This document shows, in pieces, positions 1 through 8,594 of a DNA stretch of 64,000 nucleotides. The notes below the pieces were generated by a model. It saw nothing but the letters and a program-made list of their open reading frames with translations. It was not told where the DNA came from and did no database searches. Made by a program: the position numbers and the translations under genes. How positions within the stretch are numbered: the stretch's first letter is position 1; each line of letters begins with the position of its first letter. Source of the DNA: Sphingomonas sp. PP-CE-1A-559 (lineage in GTDB: Bacteria; Pseudomonadota; Alphaproteobacteria; Sphingomonadales; Sphingomonadaceae); contig NZ_SLYA01000004.1 of assembly GCF_004340965.1 (NCBI RefSeq), positions 186,001-250,000 of the forward strand, given 5' to 3'.

Positions 1-183
1 ATTTGCGCGCGAAGTGAACGCGACGAATCCGTCCCGCACGACCGTCGGCAGCAACATGCCCAGCACCGCAATCCGCGCGATCATGCCGGTGCGCCCATTG
101 AGCACCTCGATCGTGCGATCCCAGACCGTTCCCATTTTCACGCGTGCGTTGACTATGCCCGTCGTCGCGCCTGTCGTCGCCAT
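1..183 (-). CDS. Partial membrane-protein gene, N-terminal 61 codons
   Basis: An open frame begins with ATG at 183-181 and runs without a stop to the left edge, so only the N-terminus is visible. The peptide starts [18 protein letters not shown] and has a hydrophobic stretch around residues 34-55 ([16 protein letters not shown]), suggesting a membrane segment after a short polar head. It is divergent from lipB, with about 120 bp between the two starts. I do not recognise the family. The plus-strand frame that reads through it into lipB is most likely an antisense extension. Confidence 0.5.
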   Translation of the reverse strand, partial: MATTGATTGIVNARVKMGTVWDRTIEVLNGRTGMIARIAVLGMLLPTVVRDGFVAFTSRAN

Positions 184-301
184 GCCTTTGCTCCCGCCAT
201 TCCCGTTCCTGCGCGGGTTAGCCCAAGCCCCTGTACTTGACCACATGGTTGAAACACACGTCCCGGTTGCAACTTCGGATGCGGGTGCGCAATTGAGATC
301 G

Positions 302-955
302 GTGACCACCCCTCCCCTCTCCGATATCGAATGGCGGACCAGCGCCGGCCTCACCCCTTACGCGGACGCGCTGGCCGAGATGGAGGCGCGCGCGGTCGCT
401 GTCGGCACCGGTGACGCGCGCGAACTGCTGTGGATGCTCGAGCACCCGCCAGTCTACACCGCCGGCACCAGCGCCGAGCCGGGTGACCTGATCGACGCGC
501 GATTCCCGGTGATCCCGACCGGGCGCGGCGGGAAATACACTTATCACGGGCCGGGACAGCGGATCGGCTATGTCGTGCTCGACCTCACCAAGCGCGGGCG
601 CGACGTGCGGTGCTACGTCCACGCGCTCGAATCCTGGGTAATAGCAGCCTTGGGCGAACTCGGCGTCGAGGCATTCGCGGTAGATGGCCGGGTCGGCATC
701 TGGACGCTCGATCGGGGACGCGAGGCCAAGATCGGGGCGATCGGCGTGCGGGTGAAGCGTTGGGTGACGCTCCACGGCTTCTCGGTCAACGTCGACCCGG
801 ACCTGTCGCACTTCGGTGGCATCGTGCCCTGCGGCCTGCCGGAATACGGCGTTACCAGCCTGCAATCGCTTGGCATTCCGGCCGACCTTGCAACCTTCGA
901 CGCCGCCCTGGCGTTGACGGCCGATGCTTTCCTTGAAACAGTTTCTTGTCCTTGA
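302..955 (+). CDS. lipB: Lipoyl(octanoyl) transferase LipB
   Basis: Transfers octanoate from acyl-carrier protein to the lipoyl domains of 2-oxoacid dehydrogenases and GcvH, the first step of lipoate assembly, in the cytoplasm. Seen: the substrate motif [13 protein letters not shown] at residues 74-86, catalytic Lys143 in KIGAIGVR, the LHGFSVNV motif and catalytic Cys177 in GIVPCG. The GTG at 302 is chosen because it gives 217 aa, normal for LipB, and the conserved part begins a few residues later (IEWR). An ATG at 245 (236 aa) is possible. The frame stays open back to 14, but that would overlap the divergent gene. No strong Shine-Dalgarno marks either start. Confidence 0.93.
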   Translation: MTTPPLSDIEWRTSAGLTPYADALAEMEARAVAVGTGDARELLWMLEHPPVYTAGTSAEPGDLIDARFPVIPTGRGGKYTYHGPGQRIGYVVLDLTKRGRDVRCYVHALESWVIAALGELGVEAFAVDGRVGIWTLDRGREAKIGAIGVRVKRWVTLHGFSVNVDPDLSHFGGIVPCGLPEYGVTSLQSLGIPADLATFDAALALTADAFLETVSCP

Positions 956-1058
956 GAAAACGAGGCTTGAGGGCAAAGCGTTATCGGATTAATGTCCACT
1001 ACGATTTGGGTATTAAGGGCGAGCAGCCAGCCAAATCCTCTATCTAGGGAGCTTCCAC

Positions 1059-1340
1059 ATGCGTGCACTCATTTCCAAGGTTCTGACCGGTTCGCTGATC
1101 GCCAGCGCAGCACTCGCTGTTTCGGCTTGCGGTCCCAAGACCGAGACCACGACCGACAACACGATGGTCACCGACATGAACGCCACTGAGGGCATGGACA
1201 CGATGTCCGACAACATGACCGCAGTCGACGGCGCGTCGAACGGTGGCATGATGGCCAACGACACCATGATGGCGAACGACACGATGATGTCGAACGACAC
1301 CATGATGACGAACAACGCGATGACCACCAACGCAATGTAA
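1059..1340 (+). CDS. Small Met/Asn-rich lipoprotein with a six-residue tandem repeat
   Basis: 93 aa. A Lys/Arg-containing n-region, hydrophobic core and lipobox (AVSAC, Cys24) indicate a lipid-anchored periplasmic or outer-membrane protein. After the anchor the chain is short, Thr/Met-rich and low-complexity, and ends in about four copies of a (A/S/T)NDTMM unit encoded by 18-bp DNA repeats, which could change in number by slippage. AGGGAG stands 7-11 bases before the ATG. A strong terminator follows, so it is probably monocistronic. Function unknown: Met-rich tails can bind Cu(I), but that is inference. Met is unusually frequent (about 1 in 5 residues). Confidence 0.8.
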   Translation: MRALISKVLTGSLIASAALAVSACGPKTETTTDNTMVTDMNATEGMDTMSDNMTAVDGASNGGMMANDTMMANDTMMSNDTMMTNNAMTTNAM

Positions 1341-1368
1341 TTTCCGCAAGGAAACTACGACGTTGTGG

Positions 1369-1400
1369 AGGGCCGCCCGGGCAACCGGGCGGCCCTTTTC
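1369..1400 (+). terminator. Rho-independent terminator of the Met-rich lipoprotein gene
   Basis: A perfect 12-bp stem (AGGGCCGCCCGG at 1369-1380 with its complement at 1385-1396), GCAA tetraloop and a T run. It lies 29 bp after the stop codon. The 238 bp from here to the next start hold no gene I can support. Confidence 0.88.
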
Positions 1401-1638
1401 GTTATTGGCGGCGCGCGATGGTTTCAGCGATCGCAGCGCGTGCGACCGCACCCTCTATTGGGCACTCTACGGCAACCCCCACGGCATCCTCGTCGGGCGA
1501 TCGTTTCGGCGCCGACGGATTTCTGCCGTTCCCACCCGACAACGGCGTCGGACGACGGGTCGAAAAGGTTAAAATCGCTTGGGAGTTTCACGGAAACGCT
1601 TTAGATTCGATCACTTGGAATGCCCTGGGGAGGTTGGA

Positions 1639-2349
1639 ATGAAGGTGTTGCGTACCGCGCTCGCGCTTTGCGTGGCGTCGAGCGGGCTCGCTGTGGCGCA
1701 GTCGGCGTCGGCGCAGTTCTTTTTACAGTCGCGCGATTTCTCGGGCGCAGCCGTCACCGGTGAAGAATCCGACCTTGGTCAGGCCCTGCCCGGCGCGACG
1801 TCGGCGGAGATGCGGGCGGCGTTGGTGTGGCACATGCGTGCGGCGCTCAACGTCGCGGCGTTGCAGTGCCAGTTCGAACCGACGCTGTTGACCGTGCCGA
1901 ACTATAATTCGATCCTGGCCGATCACGGCGACGAGTTGAAGGGGGCCTTCGACACGCTCACCAAATACTTCCTGCGGGTGAACAAGGCGGCGGGGCCCAA
2001 GGCGGGTCAGGGCGCGCTCGACCAGTTCGGGACGCGGACCTATTCGAGCTTTGCCACCGTGGCGGCCCAATACGGCTTTTGCCAGACCGCAGGGTCGATC
2101 GGGCGTGATGCGGTGTTCGCACCGCGCGGGCATTTCTTCGAGGTCGCACTGGCGCGCTCGCGCGAGTTGCGCAACAGCCTGATCCCGTGGGGCGAGCAGC
2201 GCTTTCCCCGGTACATCGGTCGCGAACGGGGAGCACCGATGATGATCCGCCTCGATCCGATCTGCTGGAACAAGAAGGGCGAATGGGTCGTGAAGAAGTG
2301 CGGCGCGCAGAACTGGCCGCCGGTCGGTTTGGGTATGGCGACTCGCTGA
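1639..2349 (+). CDS. Exported protein of unknown function
   Basis: 236 aa. A signal peptide (MKVLRTALALCVASSGLAVA...) probably ends at ASA|QFF after residue 25. The mature part has four cysteines, two in the tail (PICWNKKGEW, KKCGAQ), suiting periplasmic disulfides. No family recognised. The ATG at 1639 follows GGGGAGG with good spacing; the frame extends 20 codons further upstream, but that stretch is not signal-like. A GATTC (GANTC) site lies at 1604-1608, about 30 bp before the start. Confidence 0.75.
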   Translation: MKVLRTALALCVASSGLAVAQSASAQFFLQSRDFSGAAVTGEESDLGQALPGATSAEMRAALVWHMRAALNVAALQCQFEPTLLTVPNYNSILADHGDELKGAFDTLTKYFLRVNKAAGPKAGQGALDQFGTRTYSSFATVAAQYGFCQTAGSIGRDAVFAPRGHFFEVALARSRELRNSLIPWGEQRFPRYIGRERGAPMMIRLDPICWNKKGEWVVKKCGAQNWPPVGLGMATR

Positions 2350-2384
2350 GTCAGCTGGCTCGGGGGGCGTGACTTCATCGCGCC

Positions 2385-2467
2385 CGTCACCCAGCGAAAG
2401 CTGGGGTATCTTGCGGGTCAGACGACGGGAGACACACAGGGATATCCCAGCTTTCGCTGGGATGACG
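2385..2467. repeat. REP-type inverted repeat (GTCAYCCCAGCGAAAGCTGGG family)
   Basis: Two near-perfect inverted arms: GTCACCCAGCGAAAGCTGGG at about 2386-2406 and its complement at about 2446-2467, separated by about 40 bp. Each arm can also fold alone (CCCAGC GAAA GCTGGG). It lies between converging genes, so it may act as a bidirectional terminator. Same design as elements at 11778, 15139 and 41221. Confidence 0.8.
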
Positions 2468-2513
2468 GATGGGGACGGTAGCGCCCCCTACCCTTGCGTC
2501 TTATTTCGATCGA

Positions 2514-3146
2514 TCAGCGCAGGCCGAGCAGCTTGTGCGTCTGGAGCGACAGTCGCCATTGCGGGCGTTCCATCACCAGATCCACGCAGGCCTCGCGGTT
2601 CGCATCCGCCCGGGGATCATCGAGCGGTTGGAGCAGGAAGTTCTCGAAATCCCAGGTCTCGACCTCTTCGATGTCGCTACCCGGTTGCGGCCAGACGAGC
2701 TTCAGTTCGTGCCCGGCGCGCTGGACGACGATGCTGCCGGCCTTGGGGCTGATGCAGATCCAGTCGATTCCTGGATGCGCCGGGATCGTGCCGTTGCTCT
2801 CCATCGCGATCCGGAAGCCGTGCGCATGCAGCGCATCGACGATAGCGTCGTCGATCTGGAGCATCGGCTCGCCACCGGTCAGGACGACGAACCGGTCGCG
2901 CGCCCCTTCCCCCCAGAAGCCCGCTACTGCCGACGCCAAGGCTTGCGCGTCGGCGAACTTGCCGCCGCCAAGCCCGTCAGTGCCGACGAATTCGGTATCG
3001 CAGAACTTGCAGACCGCGGTCGCGCGATCCTGTTCGCGGCCCGACCACAGGTTGCAGCCAGCGAACCGGACGAACACTGCGCGGCGACCGGCGTTGACGC
3101 CCTCGCCCTGCAACGTGAGGAACATTTCCTTGACGGCGTAGCTCAT
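2514..3146 (-). CDS. queE: 7-carboxy-7-deazaguanine synthase QueE (radical SAM)
   Basis: Radical-SAM enzyme converting 6-carboxytetrahydropterin to 7-carboxy-7-deazaguanine in queuosine biosynthesis. Seen: the substrate loop LTLQGEG at residues 10-16 and the QueE-type cluster motif C31-x14-C46-x2-C49 (the long first gap distinguishes QueE from ordinary CxxxCxxC), then VVLTGGEP. 210 aa, normal for the family. The ATG at 3146 is one base after the queC stop, and MSYAVKEMF is a typical QueE start; the upstream frame overlaps queC. Confidence 0.95.
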   Translation of the reverse strand: MSYAVKEMFLTLQGEGVNAGRRAVFVRFAGCNLWSGREQDRATAVCKFCDTEFVGTDGLGGGKFADAQALASAVAGFWGEGARDRFVVLTGGEPMLQIDDAIVDALHAHGFRIAMESNGTIPAHPGIDWICISPKAGSIVVQRAGHELKLVWPQPGSDIEEVETWDFENFLLQPLDDPRADANREACVDLVMERPQWRLSLQTHKLLGLR

Positions 3147-3147
3147 G

Positions 3148-3852
3148 TCAGGCCGGCTTGACGGCGTAGCGCGTCGGGTCGGCGATCCCCGCCTCGTCGA
3201 AGCCGCGCGAACGCAGGCGGCAGCTGTCGCACTCGCCGCAATGCTCACCGGCGGGTGTCGGATCGTAGCATGACCAGCTGAGGCCCAGATCGAGGCCGAG
3301 GCGCGTGCCTTCGCGGACGATGTCCGCCTTGGTCATCATCTGGAGCGGCGCCTGGATGCGGAACGGTTCGCCTTCGACGCCGGCCTTGGTCGCGAGTTCG
3401 GCGAGGCCTTCGAAGGCGGCGATGAACTCGGGGCGGCAATCGGGATAGCCGGAGTAATCGAGCGCGTTGACGCCGATATAGATGTCGCGCGCGCCGGCCG
3501 CTTCGGCCCAGCCGAGCGCGAGGCTGAGGAAGATCGTGTTGCGCGCGGGGACGTAGGTGACGGGAATGCCGCCGCCGTCCTCGGTGCCCGCGCCGTCCTT
3601 CGGCACGTCGATATCGGCGGTCAGCGCGGATCCGCCGAACGCGGACAGGTCCATCGGCAGGACGATGTGGCGCTCGGCACCGAGTGCGCTGGCGACGCGG
3701 CGCGCGGCATCGAGTTCGATCCGGTGACGCTGGTTATAATCGAACGACAGCGCGAGCACGCGCTGGCCGGCTTCGCGCGCGAGCGCGGCGGATACCATCG
3801 AGTCGAGCCCGCCCGAGACGAGGGCGACCGCAAAGGGAGCAGGGGATGTCAT
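3148..3852 (-). CDS. queC: 7-cyano-7-deazaguanine synthase QueC
   Basis: ATP-dependent conversion of 7-carboxy-7-deazaguanine to preQ0, the step after QueE. Seen: the PP-loop SGGLDS at residues 13-18 and a four-cysteine zinc site near the C-terminus (C-x8-C-x2-C-x2-C from YDPTP). 234 aa. It is first in a two-gene operon with queE. The start lies about 28 bp downstream of a terminator-like hairpin (3881-3914), raising the possibility of attenuation. Confidence 0.95.
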   Translation of the reverse strand: MTSPAPFAVALVSGGLDSMVSAALAREAGQRVLALSFDYNQRHRIELDAARRVASALGAERHIVLPMDLSAFGGSALTADIDVPKDGAGTEDGGGIPVTYVPARNTIFLSLALGWAEAAGARDIYIGVNALDYSGYPDCRPEFIAAFEGLAELATKAGVEGEPFRIQAPLQMMTKADIVREGTRLGLDLGLSWSCYDPTPAGEHCGECDSCRLRSRGFDEAGIADPTRYAVKPA

Positions 3853-3880
3853 GATGCATGTTCGCTAGGCCAGCGAGCGC

Positions 3881-3967
3881 AAAAAAGAAAGGGGCCGCCC
3901 GGCGGAGCGGCCCCGAGTTTGGCGCGGACGCGCGCCACAAGGGAGAAACGTGCTGAATAAGAGCACG
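3881..3967 (-). promoter_or_regulatory. Three-hairpin leader ending in a terminator, upstream of queC
   Basis: Read on the minus strand: a 6-bp hairpin (3967-3962 with 3954-3949, 7-nt loop), a 7-bp hairpin (3937-3931 with 3926-3920, 4-nt loop), then an 8-bp GC stem (3914-3907 with 3898-3891) followed by TTTCTTTTTT at 3890-3881. The U run ends 28 nt before the queC ATG, the geometry of a transcription attenuator. It could instead be a short sRNA or a remote terminator for hslO. No preQ1 aptamer consensus is visible. Confidence 0.5.
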
Positions 3968-4014
3968 GGATCAGTGGTAAGGGTGAGGGGTAAAAACGCC
4001 GTTAACGCCTGTTT

Positions 4015-4151
4015 GCCCTCTCCCCTTGGGGGAGAGGGAAGGAGCAGCCCCTTGGCTGCGGGAGGGTGAGGGCACGTGATGGACGCGACCGTGCCCTCAC
4101 CCTCCCACGACTGCGTCGCGGGCCCCTCCCTCTCCCCTGCAGGGAGAGGGG
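4015..4151. repeat. REPIN-like element, family B, between hslO and queC
   Basis: Outer arms CCCTCTCCCC...GGGGAGAGGG, each itself a hairpin, occur at both ends, with inner inverted segments GGGAGGGTGAGGGCACG and CGTGCCCTCACCCTCCC. Relatives lie at 25201, 38118 and 62021. With the queC leader it fills the 302-bp gap. Confidence 0.85.
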
Positions 4152-4155
4152 ATTT

Positions 4156-5073
4156 TTACGCCTCCACCGGCACCGGGAATTTCTTCGCGCAGAACGCACA
4201 ATCCACGATGATGAAGCCGGTCTCGTCCGCCATCGACTGGCGCTCCTCCAGGGGAAATTTCGAAATCACGCCCTTGATGTAATCCGGATCGCAGCGACAC
4301 CCGCGCATGATCGGGATGTCCGCGAGGATACGGACGTCCTCCTCCTCGTTGAACAGGCGCCAGACCAGCGTTTCCAGCGGCAACGTCGCATCGGTGAGTT
4401 CATCGACGCCCATCGTGTTGCCGAGCGTGGCGACATGCTCCCACTCCGGGTGGTCGAGCTTGGTATGCAACCGCTCGCGCCCGTCCTCGCCTTCGGGGAG
4501 ATGCTGGAGGAACAACCCGCCGGAAATACAGCGACCGTCGGGGCCCTTCGCCATGCCGGTGCGGATCATCGTCGGAATCTGCTCGGACTGCGTGAAATAG
4601 CTCTGTGCGGCCTGCGACAGCGTATCGCCGTCGAGGGGCACGATGCCCTGATAGCGCTCGTTGCTGGTCGCCATGTCGAACGTTATCGCGAGATAGCCGG
4701 CGCCGAACAGCGCAAACAGCGATGGTTCGGCGGGCGCTTCGGCGAGCTTGCCCGCGTCGTATTCGATATAGCCGCGCACTTCGCCGCCACGGTAATCGCA
4801 GACGAGCAGCTGGACGACGCCATTGTCGGTGCGCGTCTGCATCGTCAGCTGGCCGCTCGAATCCTTGAGCGTGGAGCCAATCAGCGCGGCGAGCGTCAGC
4901 GCTTCGGCGAGCAGCTTCTCGATCGCGGGCGGATAAGCGTGTGCGGCGAGCACTTCGTCGAGCGCGGTGCCGAGCCGCACGATCCGGCCGCGTGCACTGC
5001 GCGTCGGGATCGCGAAAGCCAGCGCGCGGTCGAGATCGGTCACGTTGGGGTCGAATTTTGGCGTATCGTTCAT
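4156..5073 (-). CDS. hslO: Hsp33 redox-activated chaperone
   Basis: Cytoplasmic holdase that unfolds and binds aggregating proteins under oxidative plus heat stress. 305 aa with the C-terminal redox switch complete: C259 and C261 (CRC) and C292 and C295 (CAFC), the four zinc-binding cysteines that form disulfides on oxidation. The N-terminal two-thirds matches the Hsp33 core (for example STLKDSSGQLTMQ, QSYFTQSEQIPT). It follows argF on the same strand with a 32-bp gap, so argD-argF-hslO may be one transcript. The ATG at 5073 has only a weak Shine-Dalgarno. Confidence 0.95.
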   Translation of the reverse strand: MNDTPKFDPNVTDLDRALAFAIPTRSARGRIVRLGTALDEVLAAHAYPPAIEKLLAEALTLAALIGSTLKDSSGQLTMQTRTDNGVVQLLVCDYRGGEVRGYIEYDAGKLAEAPAEPSLFALFGAGYLAITFDMATSNERYQGIVPLDGDTLSQAAQSYFTQSEQIPTMIRTGMAKGPDGRCISGGLFLQHLPEGEDGRERLHTKLDHPEWEHVATLGNTMGVDELTDATLPLETLVWRLFNEEEDVRILADIPIMRGCRCDPDYIKGVISKFPLEERQSMADETGFIIVDCAFCAKKFPVPVEA

Positions 5074-5105
5074 CGTCCGCCAGATGGTGACCCTGCCCGT
5101 TCAGG

Positions 5106-6026
5106 TCAACCGATCTGCCCGAAGCACCAGCGCAGGACCGACTTCTGCGCGTGGAGGCGATTCTCCGCTTCCTGCCAGATCAGCGACTGTGGGCCGTCGA
5201 TCACCTCGGGCGAGACCTCCTCGCCGCGATGCGCGGGCAGGCAGTGGAGGAACTTCGCCTCGGGCTTGGCCATCGCCATCAGGGCGGCGTCGACCTGGTA
5301 CGGGGTGAGCGCCTTCAGCTTGGCCTCGGCATGCGCCTGCCCCATCGAGATCCAGGTATCGGTGACGACGATGTCCGCGCCTTCGACCGCCTCGCGTGGG
5401 TCGGCCACGACGCGGGCGCGACCCGACGCGCGGACGATCGCCTCTTCTTCGGGCTGGAATCCCTGCGGGCACGCCGCGACGACGTCGAACTGCATCAGCC
5501 CAGCGGCCTCGACGATCGAGGCGAGCACGTTGTTGCCGTCGCCGAGCCACGCGACCTTGAGGCCGGGCAGCGACTTGCCGCTTTCGATGATCGTCAGCAG
5601 GTCGGCCATGATCTGGCACGGATGCGACGCGTCGGTCAGGCCGTTGATGACCGGGACGGAGGCATAATGCGCCATCTCCTCGATCTTGGCATGATCGTCG
5701 GTGCGGATCATGATCGCGTCGACATAGCCCGACAGGATGCGCGCGGTGTCGGCGATCGACTCGCCGCGGCCGAGCTGCATCGAGCCGCCGTCGGACACGA
5801 TCGAGGTGCCCCCGAGCTGGCGGATCGCCATATCGAACGAGAAGCGCGTTCTTGTGGAGCTCTTTTCGAAGACCATCGCGAGCGTGTGGCCGGCGAGCGG
5901 CGCGTCGGTATCGGCACGGCCCTTGGGGAAGCCGGTACGGGCGGCCTTGCGGTCGAGTGCATCGGCCAACATCGCGGCGATGCCGTCGGCTCCGGCGTCG
6001 GTGAGATTCAGGAAATGGCGGGTCAT
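5106..6026 (-). CDS. argF: Ornithine carbamoyltransferase
   Basis: Condenses ornithine and carbamoyl phosphate to citrulline in arginine biosynthesis. 306 aa. Seen: the carbamoyl-phosphate site SSTRTRF around residues 56-61, the HPCQIMADL motif and the ornithine-site [10 protein letters not shown]. The ATG at 6026 is chosen because the family-typical start (MTRHFLNL) lies there with GGGGAGGAT just upstream; the frame continues 57 codons, but that stretch is the intergenic repeat. That Shine-Dalgarno is the terminal part of the repeat at 6029-6164. It follows argD. Confidence 0.96.
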   Translation of the reverse strand: MTRHFLNLTDAGADGIAAMLADALDRKAARTGFPKGRADTDAPLAGHTLAMVFEKSSTRTRFSFDMAIRQLGGTSIVSDGGSMQLGRGESIADTARILSGYVDAIMIRTDDHAKIEEMAHYASVPVINGLTDASHPCQIMADLLTIIESGKSLPGLKVAWLGDGNNVLASIVEAAGLMQFDVVAACPQGFQPEEEAIVRASGRARVVADPREAVEGADIVVTDTWISMGQAHAEAKLKALTPYQVDAALMAMAKPEAKFLHCLPAHRGEEVSPEVIDGPQSLIWQEAENRLHAQKSVLRWCFGQIG

Positions 6027-6028
6027 AA

Positions 6029-6164
6029 TATCCTCCCCGGCACGGGGAGGGGGACCGCGTTCGCATGGCGAATGGTGGAGGTGGGCCTCCACGAACGCGA
6101 CACTTCGGGGCGATCCCCCTCCACCATGCTTCGCATGGTCCCCCTCCCCGTACCGGGGAGGATT
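6029..6164. repeat. REPIN-like element, family C, between argD and argF
   Basis: The ends ATCCTCCCCGG...CGGGGAGG and CCTCCCCGTACCGGGGAGGAT are inverted copies; inner arms GGACC...CATGGCGAATGGTGGAGG and CCTCCACCATGCTTCGCATGG also pair. It fills the argD-argF gap, and its right-hand minus-strand end carries the argF Shine-Dalgarno. Confidence 0.85.
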
Positions 6165-6168
6165 TAAG

Positions 6169-7359
6169 TCAATCGTCGGCAGCGGGCACGTAGACACGCG
6201 CGGCGGTCGACAGCTTGTCGATGCACTCGGCGATATGGCTCTCGTCGATCACCAGCGGCGGCAGGATGCGAACGACGTTCTCGCCCGCCGACACCAGCAG
6301 CAGATTATGGTTGTCGCGCGCGAACGCGACGAACGCACGGCTGTCGCTCTTGAGCTTCAGCCCGAGCATCAGCCCGGTGCCGCGGACGCTGTCGAACAAA
6401 TGATCGTGGTTGGGGATCATCTGCTCGAGCCCCTGCCGCAACCGGTCGCCCATCGCCGTGACGTTGTCGAGAAACCCGTCTTCGAGCATCACGTCGAGGA
6501 TCGCCTCGCCCGCCGCCATCGCCAGCGGATTGCCGCCATAAGTCGAGCCGTGCGTGCCGGCGACCATGCCCTTGGCCGCTTCCTCGGTCGCGAGGCAGGC
6601 GCCCAGCGGGAAGCCGCCGCCGATACCCTTGGCGACCGCCATGATGTCCGGCGTGATGCCGTACAGCTCGTGCGCGAAGAACTTGCCGGTGCGCCCATAG
6701 CCGCACTGGACTTCGTCGAGCACCAGCAGCAGGCCGTGCTCGTCGCAGGCTTTGCGCAGACCGGTGAGGAACTCGTGGCTCGCCTGGCGGATACCGCCCT
6801 CGCCCTGGATCGGCTCGACAAGGAAGCCCGCCGTATTATCGTCGATCAGCGCCAGCGCGCCTTCGAGATCGTTGAACTTCGCATAGGCGAACCCCGGCAA
6901 CAACGGCTCGAACCCGTCGCGCATCTTCGCCTGATTGGTAGCCGAGATCGCGCCGAGCGTGCGCCCGTGGAACGCAGTGTCGAACGTGATCAGCGTGTGA
7001 CGCTGCGGATTGCCGTTGGCGAAATGATAGCGCCGCGCGGTCTTGATCGCGCACTCGACCGCTTCCGCACCCGAATTGGTGAAGAACACGGTGTCGGCGA
7101 AACTGTTGTCGACGAGGCGTTGCGCAAGGTGCTCGCCCTGCGGCGACCCGTACAGGTTCGACACGTGCATCAGCGTCGCGGCCTGCTCGGCGATCGCCTT
7201 GGTCAGATGCGGGTGGCCGTGGCCAAGCGCGTTGACCGCGATGCCGCTGGCGAAATCGAGATACTGCTGGCCGTCCTCGCCGAAGAGGTACGCGCCCTCG
7301 CCTCGGACCGGACGCACGCCACACCGCGGGTAGACGGGCATGAGCGGGGTGATGGTCAC
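6169..7359 (-). CDS. argD: Acetylornithine aminotransferase (class III PLP)
   Basis: PLP enzyme converting N-acetylglutamate semialdehyde to N-acetylornithine; it may also serve as the DapC step of lysine synthesis, as in other bacteria. Seen: the GHGHP segment, [15 protein letters not shown], the cofactor Asp in [14 protein letters not shown] and the Schiff-base Lys in [12 protein letters not shown]. The GTG at 7359 is chosen: AAGGAG stands 9 nt upstream and it gives 396 aa, normal for ArgD. The frame is open a further 100 codons upstream with no family similarity. Confidence 0.94.
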   Translation of the reverse strand: MTITPLMPVYPRCGVRPVRGEGAYLFGEDGQQYLDFASGIAVNALGHGHPHLTKAIAEQAATLMHVSNLYGSPQGEHLAQRLVDNSFADTVFFTNSGAEAVECAIKTARRYHFANGNPQRHTLITFDTAFHGRTLGAISATNQAKMRDGFEPLLPGFAYAKFNDLEGALALIDDNTAGFLVEPIQGEGGIRQASHEFLTGLRKACDEHGLLLVLDEVQCGYGRTGKFFAHELYGITPDIMAVAKGIGGGFPLGACLATEEAAKGMVAGTHGSTYGGNPLAMAAGEAILDVMLEDGFLDNVTAMGDRLRQGLEQMIPNHDHLFDSVRGTGLMLGLKLKSDSRAFVAFARDNHNLLLVSAGENVVRILPPLVIDESHIAECIDKLSTAARVYVPAADD

Positions 7360-7580
7360 GACGGCAAGCTCCTTCAAACAGCGAGGGCGACCCTTATCGG
7401 CCGCCCGAACCGCGTGATACGAGCGCGCGGCGTTGGGGGCAACAACCGCGTGGCATCTCGAGGCAAACGGCGCGGCGAACGGCGCCCCCCCTGCTGCGTA
7501 TGATTTCACCATAGCTCTTGCCGCACTTGGCAGAAGAGGCGCATGATCATCAGGACGTGGTGCTAGGATCCTGTGCGCTT

Positions 7581-7597
7581 TGATTCGATTCGAATCA
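7581..7597. promoter_or_regulatory. Perfect 17-bp palindrome built of three consecutive GANTC sites
   Basis: TGATTCGATTCGAATCA reads as 8-bp arms about one central base and contains GATTC (7582-7586), GATTC (7587-7591) and GAATC (7592-7596) back to back. GANTC is the CcrM methylation site, and GcrA (encoded at 12121-12879) acts at promoters carrying methylated GANTC. It sits 28 bp before the exported protein's ATG. Functional role inferred. Confidence 0.55.
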
Positions 7598-7624
7598 CCC
7601 CGCCGCACTATAGGGGAGATCACC

Positions 7625-8413
7625 ATGTCTAGAACATTACAGTGTATCGCACTTCTGCTCGCCACGACGTCGGCCGCCTACGCCAAAGACGCCTTCACCG
7701 GAACTTGGAAGGGCGACATCAAGGAAAGCGCGCTCTCGACCAAACCTTCGGCTGCACTGATCGACCAGGGGGTCTATACCTGCTCGAGTTGCATCCCCGT
7801 GGTCAAGATCGCCGCCGACGGTGCGCTGCATCCGATCGCCGGCCACGCCTATTACGACGCGATGTCGGTGACGATCGTCGATCCGGCCACCGTCAAATAT
7901 GCGACGAGCAAGGGCGGCAAGTCGATGAGCGACGCCACCGCGACGCTGTCCGCCGACAATAGTTCGATGACCACCGTGTTCAACGATACCAGCGCCGCCA
8001 ACGGTATTGCCGTCACGGGCACGACGGTCAGCGAGCGTGTCACGGCAGGCCCGGTGGGATCGCATGCGGCGTCAGGATCGTGGCGCCAGACGAACCAGAC
8101 CCAGGTCTCCGACAGCGGCCTCGTGTTCACCTTCGCCAAGGCCGGCAAGGTCGTGACGTATTCGACGCCGACCGGCACATCATACGTCGCGACGACGGGT
8201 GGCCCAACGGTCGCCGTCGCCGGAGATCCCGGCTGGACGACGGTGTCGCTCAGTCAGCCAAACCTCAATACGTTGCACGAAACTGATTATCTCGACGGCA
8301 AGGTGATCGGCAAATACGTCATGACGGTCTCCCCCGATGGGAAGAAGATGACGATGGACGTCAACGACATCAAATACGGCCGGACGTCGACGTTGGTGGC
8401 GTACAAGCAGTAG
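7625..8413 (+). CDS. Exported protein of unknown function
   Basis: 262 aa with a signal peptide (MSRTLQCIALLLATTSAAYA|KD, cut after about residue 20). The mature protein begins DAFTGTWKGD and has many short beta-prone segments (VTIVDPATVKY, TVSLSQPNLNTLHETDY), reminiscent of small lipocalin-like domains, but I cannot assign a family. One CSSC pair (YTCSSCIP) near the N-terminus could form a disulfide. GGGGAG precedes the ATG with 6-nt spacing. It is divergent from argD across a 265-bp gap, with the GANTC palindrome just upstream. Confidence 0.75.
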   Translation: MSRTLQCIALLLATTSAAYAKDAFTGTWKGDIKESALSTKPSAALIDQGVYTCSSCIPVVKIAADGALHPIAGHAYYDAMSVTIVDPATVKYATSKGGKSMSDATATLSADNSSMTTVFNDTSAANGIAVTGTTVSERVTAGPVGSHAASGSWRQTNQTQVSDSGLVFTFAKAGKVVTYSTPTGTSYVATTGGPTVAVAGDPGWTTVSLSQPNLNTLHETDYLDGKVIGKYVMTVSPDGKKMTMDVNDIKYGRTSTLVAYKQ

Positions 8414-8442
8414 GTGATCGCTTGAGATCAATGGCGGTGCCT

Positions 8443-8476
8443 AGCCCGTACTCTCGCGAAGGCGGGAGCGTGGGCT
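8443..8476. terminator. Hairpin between converging genes, REP half-element
   Basis: AGCCC at 8443-8447 pairs with GGGCT at 8472-8476, enclosing CTCTCGC/GCGGGAG. It resembles one arm of the family D repeats (CGCGAAGGCGGGAG). It is about 30 bp past the exported-protein stop and may act as a terminator, although no T run follows. Confidence 0.4.
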
Positions 8477-8594
8477 GAGCAGCGGCATCGCTGGCGAACA
8501 AAATGGTGGTGGCACGCTGAGCGGACTCCGGCCGCGATCATGTCGTTTTCCGACGCGCGCGACATCGCCGTTCCCGACACGCCGTACCGTTACG

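Noticed and set aside
14..301. N-terminal extension of LipB (frame open from 14)
   Set aside because: It lacks LipB similarity, would make the protein ~100 residues too long and lies antisense to the better minus-strand frame at 1-183.
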